From the NCBI RefSeq assembly GCF_946885725.1, contig NZ_CAMPGZ010000057.1:1-20351 (forward strand): a stretch of 20,351 nt of DNA, given 5' to 3'. Numbering within the stretch: the first letter of the stretch is position 1; each line of letters opens with the position of its first letter. The DNA is from an uncultured Nocardioides sp. (GTDB lineage: Bacteria; Actinomycetota; Actinomycetes; Propionibacteriales; Nocardioidaceae). The notes below the pieces were generated by a model. The model was not told where the DNA came from. It worked only from the letters and a program-made list of their open reading frames with translations, and ran no database searches. The position numbers and the translations under genes are program-made. This document shows, piece after piece, positions 7,049 through 14,392 of this stretch.

Positions 7049-8263
7049 ATGGCGGCCCGCACGGAACCGGAGGAGCGCGACGAGATCGCCCGCCGCCTCC
7101 AGGCGTCCATCGGCCCGCTCACCACCGCCGCGCTCACCCGCATGGAGCGCGACATGCCGTGGTTCCGCGAGCTCTCCGCCGAGGACCGCTCCTGGATCGG
7201 CATGATCGTCCAGGCCGGCATCAACGCGTTCGTCACGTGGTTCCGCGAGCCGGGCGGCAGCTTCCCGGTCACCTCGGAGGTGTTCGGGTCCGCCCCGCGC
7301 GCCCTGACCGGCGTTGTGAGCCTTCACCAAACCGTCGAGATGGTGCGGCTGACCATCGAGGTGGTCGAGGAGAACGTCGGTACGGCGGTCGGCGAGGACG
7401 ACGAGGAGGCCGCCCGGACCGTGCGCGAGGCCGTGGTGCGCTACGCCAGGGAGGTCGCGTTCGCGACCGCGGAGGTCTACGCCCGGGCCGCCGAGATGCG
7501 CGGTGCCTGGGACGCGCGGCTCGAGGCGCTCGTCGTCGACTCGGTGCTGCGCGCTGAGGCCGACGAGACCACCCGATCCCGGGCCAGCGCGCTCGGCTGG
7601 GAGTCCCGCGGCGACGTCGTGGTCGTCCTCGGCTACGCCCCCGACCCCGACCAGTCGGCATCCGCACGCGAGTCGCTGTTCGACGAGGTGCGCCGCTCCG
7701 CCCGACACGCCGGGCTCGACGCGCTCTGCGCGGTGCAGAGCGACCGCCTGGTCGTCGTGCTCGGCGGAGTGGACAACCCGGACAAGGCAGGCGCCAGCGT
7801 GGCAACGCATTTCGGCGACGGACCGGTCGTCGTCGGTCCCGTCGTACCCGACCTGGTCCGCGCGCACATCTCGGCCCGCGCTGCGGTCGCGGGCCTCCGG
7901 GCGGCGCCCGGCTGGCCGGACGCCCCGCGCCCGGTGACCAGCGACGACCTCCTTCCCGAGCGGGCGCTCTCCGGTGACGGCCACGCCCGGCGGCAGCTGG
8001 TGCAGGAGGTCTACCGGCCGCTGGCCGAGGCGGGCGCGCCGATGCTCGACACGGTCGCGGCGTTCCTCGACCACGGCGGCTCCATCGAGGGCACGGCCCG
8101 GTCGATGTTCGTGCACGCCAACACCGTCCGCTACCGCCTCAAGCGCGCCGCCGAGATCACCGGGATGTCGCCGAGCGACCCCCGGCACGCCTACACCTAC
8201 CGGGTGGCGCTGACGCTCGGCCGGCTCGCGGCACCGGAGGCGACGCCTCCGGAGACTTTGTAG
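7049..8263 (+). CDS. fasR: PucR/CdaR-type transcriptional activator of fatty-acid synthesis
   Basis: DNA-binding regulator of 404 aa. Seen: an alpha-helical N-terminal domain at about 1-150, a central alpha/beta domain at about 155-290 (VVVVLGYAPDPDQ, DRLVVVLGGVD), and a C-terminal PucR-type helix-turn-helix at about 332-392 (MLDTVAAFLDHGGSIEGTA, then FVHANTVRYRLKRAAEITG). Position directly upstream of fabD matches Streptomyces coelicolor FasR, known to activate the fabDHPF operon, and M. tuberculosis Rv2242. It differs from the TetR-type mycobacterial protein that is also called FasR. The ATG has no ribosome binding site and is probably leaderless. The last codons encode a perfect 8-bp hairpin (8234-8252), and the stop codon lies inside an inverted repeat (8258-8274), so the 3' end doubles as regulatory DNA for fabD. 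A long-chain acyl-CoA or acyl-ACP effector is plausible but not visible. Confidence 0.88.
   Translation: MAARTEPEERDEIARRLQASIGPLTTAALTRMERDMPWFRELSAEDRSWIGMIVQAGINAFVTWFREPGGSFPVTSEVFGSAPRALTGVVSLHQTVEMVRLTIEVVEENVGTAVGEDDEEAARTVREAVVRYAREVAFATAEVYARAAEMRGAWDARLEALVVDSVLRAEADETTRSRASALGWESRGDVVVVLGYAPDPDQSASARESLFDEVRRSARHAGLDALCAVQSDRLVVVLGGVDNPDKAGASVATHFGDGPVVVGPVVPDLVRAHISARAAVAGLRAAPGWPDAPRPVTSDDLLPERALSGDGHARRQLVQEVYRPLAEAGAPMLDTVAAFLDHGGSIEGTARSMFVHANTVRYRLKRAAEITGMSPSDPRHAYTYRVALTLGRLAAPEATPPETL
8234..8252 (+). terminator. Hairpin in the last codons of fasR, possible terminator or attenuator
   Basis: CCGGAGGC-GAC-GCCTCCGG has perfect 8-bp arms with a 3-nt loop, followed by AGACTTTG. 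It overlaps codons for EATPP near the FasR C-terminus, which is weakly conserved and free to vary. It could limit read-through from fasR into fabD. The T-run is short. Confidence 0.45.
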
Positions 8264-8274
8264 GGTTCCTACAA
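8258..8274. promoter_or_regulatory. Inverted repeat upstream of fabD, candidate FasR operator
   Basis: TTGTAGG-GTT-CCTACAA has perfect 7-bp arms and is AT-richer than its surroundings. It spans the fasR stop codon and lies 69-85 bp upstream of the fabD start, a distance typical of activator sites if fabD is leaderless. Binding by FasR is inferred from position only. Confidence 0.45.
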
Positions 8275-8330
8275 GACACGGCGGGCGAAGTTCGTGCGCC
8301 GCGAAGGCGCGATCCCGGCGTCTGGACGGG

Positions 8331-8336
8331 CAGCAT
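8331..8336 (+). promoter_or_regulatory. Weak candidate -10 for a leaderless fabD transcript
   Basis: CAGCAT matches only the conserved A and T of TANNNT, but ends 6 bp before the fabD GTG, and no ribosome binding site is present. A weak core promoter would fit one needing an activator. Confidence 0.22.
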
Positions 8337-8342
8337 GGACGT

Positions 8343-9533
8343 GTGCTCGTCATCGTCGCTCCCGGACAAGGGGCCCAAGCGCCCGGATTCCTGACGCCCT
8401 GGATGGAGATCGAGAGCTTCGCCGAGCGTCTCGGCTGGCTCTCCGCCGTCGCCGGCCTCGACCTGGTGCACTACGGCACCGAGGCCGACGCCGAGACCAT
8501 CCGGGACACCGCGATCGCCCAGCCGCTGCTCGTCGCCTCGGGCCTGCTGGCCGCCCTCGAGCTGTTCCCCCACCCCGCCGACGCGTTCGGGAAGATCGGA
8601 GCCGTCGCGGGGCACAGCGTCGGCGAGCTGACCGCCGCCGCCGGCGCCCGGGCGATCACCGCCGAGCAGGCGATGGTGCTGGTCCGCGAGCGCGGCCGCG
8701 CGATGGCCGAGGCCGCCGCGCAGACGCCGACGAGCATGACCGCGGTCCTCGGCGGCGACCGCGACGAGGTCCTCGCCAAGCTCGAGCAGCACGGCCTCAC
8801 CGCCGCCAACGACAACGGCCCGGGTCAGATCGTCGCCGCCGGCACCGTCGAGGAGCTGCGGGCCTTCGCCGACGACCCGCCGGCCAAGGCCCGCCTGGTG
8901 CCGCTGTCGGTCGCGGGAGCGTTTCACACCCGGCACATGGCCCCGGCGGTCGACGTGCTCGGCCGGCTGGCCCGCTCGGTGTCGACCCACGACGCGCGTA
9001 CGCCGATCATCAGCAACCGCGACGGCCAGATCCTCCACGACGGCCGCGAGGTGCTCCGCCGCATCGTCACGCAGGTGAGCAACCCGGTCCGCTGGGACCT
9101 CTGCATGGAGACGATGCTCGACCTCGGCGTCACCGGCCTGCTCGAGATGCCGCCCGCCGGCACGCTCACCGGCATCGCCAAGCGGGCGATGAAGGGCGTC
9201 GAGACCTTCGCGCTCAAGACGCCCGACCAGCTCGACGACGCCCGCGCGTTCATCGACAAGCACGGAGTCTCCGCGTCGGCGATGGACACGGCCCCCACCT
9301 GGCGGATGCTGGTCGCCCCGGCCAAGGGCACCTTCAAGCGCGGGGTCGACGCCCAGGAGGGCGACTCGATCCCCGCCGACGCCACGATCGGGTCGGTCGC
9401 CAGCCTGCGCGACGAGACCCCGGTCACCGCACCGCACGGCGGCACCGTCGTCGAGTGGCTCGTCGAGGACGGCGACCTGGTCTCCCCCGGTCAGCCCCTC
9501 ATCCGCCTGCACCCCGAGGGAGTGCCGTCATGA
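8343..9533 (+). CDS. fabD: Malonyl-CoA:ACP transacylase with C-terminal biotinyl/lipoyl-like domain
   Basis: Transfers malonate from CoA to AcpP to feed elongation. Seen: GQGAQ at 8-12, GHSVGE with catalytic Ser92, Arg117 in RERGRAM, His195 in AGAFHTRHM and NPVRW at 247-251; the catalytic domain ends near 305. At 396 aa it is 80-95 residues longer than M. tuberculosis or Streptomyces FabD (about 302-316). Residues 320-392 form two similar halves, VAPAKGTF...EGDSIPADATIGSV and TAPHGGTV...DGDLVSPGQPLIRL, the two-fold pattern of a barrel-sandwich hybrid (biotinyl/lipoyl) fold. Arg355 stands where the modified Lys of an AMKM motif would be, so it should not be biotinylated or lipoylated. The GTG start lacks a ribosome binding site; a nearby ATG at 8335 is out of frame. 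Its TGA overlaps the fabH ATG (ATGA), implying coupled translation. Confidence 0.95.
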   Translation: MLVIVAPGQGAQAPGFLTPWMEIESFAERLGWLSAVAGLDLVHYGTEADAETIRDTAIAQPLLVASGLLAALELFPHPADAFGKIGAVAGHSVGELTAAAGARAITAEQAMVLVRERGRAMAEAAAQTPTSMTAVLGGDRDEVLAKLEQHGLTAANDNGPGQIVAAGTVEELRAFADDPPAKARLVPLSVAGAFHTRHMAPAVDVLGRLARSVSTHDARTPIISNRDGQILHDGREVLRRIVTQVSNPVRWDLCMETMLDLGVTGLLEMPPAGTLTGIAKRAMKGVETFALKTPDQLDDARAFIDKHGVSASAMDTAPTWRMLVAPAKGTFKRGVDAQEGDSIPADATIGSVASLRDETPVTAPHGGTVVEWLVEDGDLVSPGQPLIRLHPEGVPS

Positions 9534-10531
9534 CCCACCTGCAGGACGCGCCCGGCGCCCGGCACGCCACCATCCTCGGCATCGGCTCCTACCGGCCGTC
9601 GCGGGTGATCCCCAACGCCGAGATCGTCGAGGCGATCGACTCCTCGGACGAGTGGATCCAGCAGCGGTCGGGCATCAAGCAGCGTCGCTGGGCCACGCCC
9701 GAGGAGACCGTCACGATGATGTCGGTCGAGTCCTCGCGCAAGGCCATCGAGCGCGCCGGCATCGACCCACAGCAGATCGACGGCGTCGTCGTCGCGACCG
9801 TCTCGCACATGTTCCAGACGCCCGCCGTCGCCACCCAGATCGCGTTCGAGCTCGGCCTCAACCGGCCGGCCGCTTTCGACATCTCCGCCGCCTGCGCCGG
9901 CTTCTGCCACGGCATCGCGCTCGCGTCCGACATGATCAAGGGCGGCAGCGCCAAGCACGTCCTGGTCATCGGCGTCGAGCGGCTGTCGGACCTCACCGAC
10001 GTCGGCGACCGCGGTACGGCGTTCATCTTCGCCGACGGAGCCGGGGCCGCCGTCGTGGGACCGAGCGACGCGCCCGGCATCGGCCCCGTGGTCTGGGGCT
10101 CCGACGGCGAGCAGTTCGACCTGATCCGGCAGAAGGAGGACTGGCGCGACGTCCTCAAGCAGGAGATGCCGTCGATGCCTCACCTCGTCATGCAGGGCAA
10201 CCCGGTGTTCCGCTGGGCGTCGTACGAGATGGCCAAGATCGCGCAGGCCACGCTCGACCGCACCGGCATCACCGTCGACGACCTCGACGTGTTCGTGCCG
10301 CACCAGGCCAACATGCGGATCATCGACGCGATGGCCCGGGCCATGAAGCTGCCCGAGAAGGTCCGGATCGCGCGCGACATCGCCGAGCAGGGCAACACCT
10401 CCGCCGCGTCCATCCCGCTGGCGCTCGACCGGATGATCGAGGAGGGCGAGGCCAAGAGCGGCGACACCGCCCTGTTCATCGCGTTCGGCGCCGGCCTGGC
10501 CTACGCCGCTCAGGTCGTCACCGTTCCCTGA
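9530..10531 (+). CDS. fabH: Beta-ketoacyl-ACP synthase III
   Basis: Condenses an acyl-CoA primer with malonyl-ACP to start fatty-acid synthesis; in actinobacteria the primer is often branched. At 333 aa it has the family's usual length. The triad is complete: Cys122 in DISAACAGF, His258 in FVPHQANMRI and Asn289 in EQGNTSAAS. The glycine-rich C-terminal loop FIAFGAGLAYAA is present. The start ATG at 9530 overlaps the fabD stop by ATGA, with GAGGGAG 9-15 bases upstream inside fabD. A small hairpin, CTGACCC/GGGTCAG (10528-10545), covers the stop codon. The gene's place after fabD follows Streptomyces and differs from mycobacteria, where fabH lies elsewhere. Confidence 0.96.
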   Translation: MTHLQDAPGARHATILGIGSYRPSRVIPNAEIVEAIDSSDEWIQQRSGIKQRRWATPEETVTMMSVESSRKAIERAGIDPQQIDGVVVATVSHMFQTPAVATQIAFELGLNRPAAFDISAACAGFCHGIALASDMIKGGSAKHVLVIGVERLSDLTDVGDRGTAFIFADGAGAAVVGPSDAPGIGPVVWGSDGEQFDLIRQKEDWRDVLKQEMPSMPHLVMQGNPVFRWASYEMAKIAQATLDRTGITVDDLDVFVPHQANMRIIDAMARAMKLPEKVRIARDIAEQGNTSAASIPLALDRMIEEGEAKSGDTALFIAFGAGLAYAAQVVTVP

Positions 10532-10592
10532 CCCCTCCGGGTCAGCCCGCAAGCACCACCACACGAAACCCACCCAGAAGGAGAGCCGCCGA

Positions 10593-10838
10593 ATGGCCAC
10601 CACCGAGGAAATCCGCGCCGACCTTGCCGAGATCGTCGAGGAGGTCGCCGGGGTCGACGCCGACCAGGTCCAGCTCGACAAGTCGTTCGTCGACGACCTC
10701 GACGTCGACTCGCTGTCGATGGTCGAGGTCGTCGTCGCGGCCGAGGAGAAGTTCGACGTGAAGATCCCCGACGACGAGGTGAAGAACCTCAAGACCGTCG
10801 GCGACGCGGTCGCCTTCATCGAGCGCGCCCAGGGCTGA
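10593..10838 (+). CDS. acpP: Acyl carrier protein
   Basis: Carries growing acyl chains on 4'-phosphopantetheine. The 81-aa acidic four-helix protein has the attachment site DLDVDSLSMVE, with Ser40 as the modified residue, and the helix III segment KIPDDEVKNLKTVGDAV. The ATG at 10593 is preceded by AGAAGGAGAG, the strongest ribosome binding site of the operon, fitting the high abundance of ACP. The 61-bp gap after fabH contains a short hairpin over the fabH stop. Downstream, a 12-bp hairpin separates it from fabF. The holo-ACP synthase is not in the window. Confidence 0.97.
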   Translation: MATTEEIRADLAEIVEEVAGVDADQVQLDKSFVDDLDVDSLSMVEVVVAAEEKFDVKIPDDEVKNLKTVGDAVAFIERAQG

Positions 10839-10845
10839 TCCGGCC

Positions 10846-10874
10846 TGCCGGCACCGGCACGCCCGGTGCCGGCA
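10846..10874 (+). other. Strong hairpin between acpP and fabF
   Basis: TGCCGGCACCGG and CCGGTGCCGGCA are perfect 12-bp arms around a 5-nt loop (CACGC), starting 8 bp after the acpP stop. No T-run follows, so complete termination is unlikely. It may protect the acpP 3' end or partly stop transcription, raising ACP over FabF. Confidence 0.7.
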
Positions 10875-10916
10875 CGGTCCGCCCATCAACACCCGAGATC
10901 CCGAGGAGCAACATCC

Positions 10917-12155
<1,239 letters not shown>

Positions 12156-12175
12156 CCGGCGCCGTACCCGCTGCG

Positions 12176-12187
12176 TCTCCTAGGAGA
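12176..12187 (+). promoter_or_regulatory. Palindrome overlapping the accD ribosome binding site
   Basis: TCTCCTAGGAGA is a perfect 12-bp palindrome whose right half supplies the AGGAGA Shine-Dalgarno for accD. As RNA it could fold as TCTC/GAGA around CTAG and partly mask the site, or it could be a protein-binding site. It may be chance. Confidence 0.3.
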
Positions 12188-12193
12188 GCCCCC

Positions 12194-13624
12194 ATGACCC
12201 AGGCCCCTGCCGCACCTGCGAAGAAGGCGAAGCTGCCCCGTGAGGAGGACCCGCGCAACCCGAACTTCCGGCTGGCGGCGTTCTTCGACGAGGGCACCCT
12301 CGAGCTGATCACCGAGGACGACGGCAGCGGCATGCTCGCCGCCGTCGGCAAGGTGAACGGCACCCACGTGGTCGCGTTCTGCTCCGACGCCACCGTCATG
12401 GGCGGCGCGATGGGCGAGGTCGGCTGCAAGGCGGTCGTGCACGCCTACGAGCGAGCGCTGGCCGACCGGGCGCCGATCGTCGGGCTCTGGCACTCCGGCG
12501 GCGCGCGGCTGGCCGAGGGCGTGCTGTCGCTGCACGCCGTGGGCGAGATCTTCCACGCGATGACGCAGGCCTCCGGCAAGGTCCCGCAGATCTCGGTCGT
12601 GCTCGGCCCGGCCGCCGGCGGCGCCGCCTACGGGCCGGCGCTCACCGACATCGTGATCCTCGGGCCCGAGGGCCGGATCTTCGTGACCGGCCCCGACGTG
12701 GTCCGCTCGGTCACCGGCGAGGACGTCGACATGCTGCGTCTCGGCGGCCCCGAGCCGCACGGACGGCGCTCCGGCGTGGTGCACATCCTCACCGAGTCCG
12801 AGGCCGAGGCGCTCGACCGCGCCCGCGGCGTCGCCACGCTGCTCGGCGCGCAGGGCACGCTGGACGTGAAGCACGTCCAGGACGTCGACCTCTCCGAGAT
12901 GCTCCCGGAGTCGAAGAAGCGCGCGTACGACGTGCACCCCCTCGTCGAGGCGATCCTCGACGAGGGCACCAGCCAGGAGGTGCACGCCCGATGGGCGCCC
13001 AACATCGTGACGACACTGGGCCGGTTCGGCGGCCGCACGGTCGGCGTCATCGCCAACAACCCGCTGCGCCTGGGCGGTTGCCTCGACTCGCTGTCGGCCG
13101 AGAAGGCCTCGCGCTTCGTGCGCATGTGCGACGCGTTCGGCGTACCCCTCATCGTCGTGGTCGACGTGCCCGGCTACCTGCCCGGCGTCGGCCAGGAGTG
13201 GGACGGCGTGGTCCGCCGCGGCGCCAAGCTGCTGCACGCGTTCGGCGAGGCCGTGGTCCCGCGGGTCACGCTGGTCACCCGCAAGACGTACGGCGGCGCC
13301 TACATCGCCATGAACTCCCGCTCGCTCGGCGCCACGAAGGTGTTCGCCTGGCCGGGCGCCGAGGTCGCGGTCATGGGCGCGGTCGCGGCGATCCGGATCC
13401 TGCACCGCCGCAAGCTGCTCGAGGTCGCGCCGGACATCCGCCCGCAGGTCGAGGCCGAGCTCGCCGCCGAGCACGAGCGGATCGCCGGCGGCGTCGACAA
13501 GGCCGTCGAGATCGGTGTGGTCGACGAGGTCGTCGAGCCCGTCGCGACCCGCACCGCGCTCGCCAAGGCCATCGCCGACGCGGGCATCGTCCAGCGCGGC
13601 GCGCACGGCAACATCCCGCTGTAA
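12194..13624 (+). CDS. accD: Acyl-CoA carboxylase carboxyltransferase beta subunit (AccD6-like)
   Basis: Transfers CO2 from the biotin carrier of a partner alpha subunit to acyl-CoA, giving malonyl-CoA. At 476 aa it matches mycobacterial AccD6 (about 473), which holds the same place after the condensing enzymes. Seen: N-domain oxyanion loops SGGARLAEG (101-109) and GPAAGGAAYG (138-147), and C-domain DVPGYLPGVGQEW (324-336) and RKTYGGAYIAMNS (363-375). Ile371 stands where propionyl-CoA carboxylases have Asp (GGAYDVM); in Streptomyces, exchange at this site alters substrate choice, so an acetyl-CoA preference is inferred. The ATG at 12194 has AGGAGAG 5 bases upstream. The biotinylated alpha and small epsilon subunits are not in the window. 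Confidence 0.94.
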   Translation: MTQAPAAPAKKAKLPREEDPRNPNFRLAAFFDEGTLELITEDDGSGMLAAVGKVNGTHVVAFCSDATVMGGAMGEVGCKAVVHAYERALADRAPIVGLWHSGGARLAEGVLSLHAVGEIFHAMTQASGKVPQISVVLGPAAGGAAYGPALTDIVILGPEGRIFVTGPDVVRSVTGEDVDMLRLGGPEPHGRRSGVVHILTESEAEALDRARGVATLLGAQGTLDVKHVQDVDLSEMLPESKKRAYDVHPLVEAILDEGTSQEVHARWAPNIVTTLGRFGGRTVGVIANNPLRLGGCLDSLSAEKASRFVRMCDAFGVPLIVVVDVPGYLPGVGQEWDGVVRRGAKLLHAFGEAVVPRVTLVTRKTYGGAYIAMNSRSLGATKVFAWPGAEVAVMGAVAAIRILHRRKLLEVAPDIRPQVEAELAAEHERIAGGVDKAVEIGVVDEVVEPVATRTALAKAIADAGIVQRGAHGNIPL

Positions 13625-13667
13625 CCGGTTCGACCCCGCCGAGAGGTTCTGCCCAGGTCACGGCCCG

Positions 13668-13681
13668 TTACCGCTTGGTAA
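13668..13681. promoter_or_regulatory. TTACC-GCTT-GGTAA inverted repeat, operator candidate
   Basis: Perfect 5-bp arms around 4 bp, 76 bp before the GNAT start at 13744 and 43 bp after accD. Sites of this type are common for TetR-family repressors. A possible -10 (TACAGT, 13712-13717) lies downstream, without a clear -35. Confidence 0.3.
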
Positions 13682-13743
13682 AACCCCCTCCCACCGGACT
13701 CAATAGGCGCCTACAGTTCCCCTTAGACGGGGAGGAGGGAGCG

Positions 13744-14392
13744 ATGAAGCGCACCCTTGCGGGTTGGGTCGCCGGACGGGGGACGCATGCGGCGCGCGTT
13801 CCGATGCAGCAGAGACGAGGCCGCGCCCCCCATACGGACGGCGGCGAAAAGGGACTCCCCCAGGGCATCCGCCCTCGCACCGCGCGTGACGTGCCCGCCT
13901 GCGCCCGGCTGCTGCGCGTGATCGCCGGCGAGCACCAGTACCCCGCGCACTGGCCCGACGCGCCACGATCCTGGCTGTCCGGCCCTGACGTGCTCGACGC
14001 CTGGGTGTGCGAGCAACACGGCGACCGTGCCGCGCAACGCCATGTCGCGCGTGCGCTGGCAGGAGATCACCGGGCTGCCCGTCGAGGAGCTGGGCCGGGT
14101 CAGCCGGCTGTTCGTGCGCAAGCGGGTACGCCGCCGGGGCATCGCGACCGACCTGCTCGACGTGGCGGTCGCCGACATTCGCCGCCGGGGGCTGCACCCG
14201 GTCATCGACGTGGTGACCACCAGCGTCGACGGGATCGCCTTCCTCGAGAGCCGCGGCTGGCGGCTGCTCGCGATGGACCCGTGGGGCTCGCGCTCGTCCA
14301 CCGAGCGGCGGCACCCCGAGCGGCACCCCGAGCGGCACCCCGAGCGGCATAGAGTGCACTTCTACGCCGCGCCGGAGCCGCGCGGCGACTGA
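13744..14392 (+). pseudogene. GNAT-family N-acetyltransferase, frameshifted
   Basis: Two frames together encode one acetyltransferase. The first frame, from ATG 13744 (with GGAGGAGGGA just upstream), gives a 39-residue lead and then GIRPRTARDVPACARLLRV ... WPDAPRSWL ... DAWVCEQHGD, a GNAT N-terminus. From about 14042 the next frame gives WQEITGLPVEELGRVSRLFV, then RKRVRRRGIATDLLDVAV (the acetyl-CoA-binding R-x-x-G-x-A/G signature) and GIAFLESRGWRLL, ending at TGA 14390-14392. The switch lies between about 14018 and 14060 and equals one extra base or two missing bases. It may be a real mutation or a sequencing error. The C-terminal frame carries three RHPE repeats. ATG 13804 is an alternative start. 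The substrate is unknown. Confidence 0.7.
14309..14344 (+). repeat. Three 12-bp tandem repeats in the GNAT 3' part
   Basis: CGGCACCCCGAG occurs three times in a row (14309, 14321, 14333) with partial units on each side. The period keeps the reading frame and gives RHPE repeats near the C-terminus, a site prone to slippage. Confidence 0.8.

Noticed and set aside
7049..8263. TetR-type FasR of mycobacteria
   Set aside because: The protein has a C-terminal PucR-type helix-turn-helix and no N-terminal TetR domain; the name is used in the Streptomyces sense.
8335..8337. ATG as fabD start
   Set aside because: Out of frame with fabD; GTG 8343 gives the expected N-terminus MLVIVAPGQG.
6968..8353. 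Antisense frame opposite fasR (461 codons)
   Set aside because: Shadow of fasR; no start site or domain, and fasR has a clear PucR helix-turn-helix.
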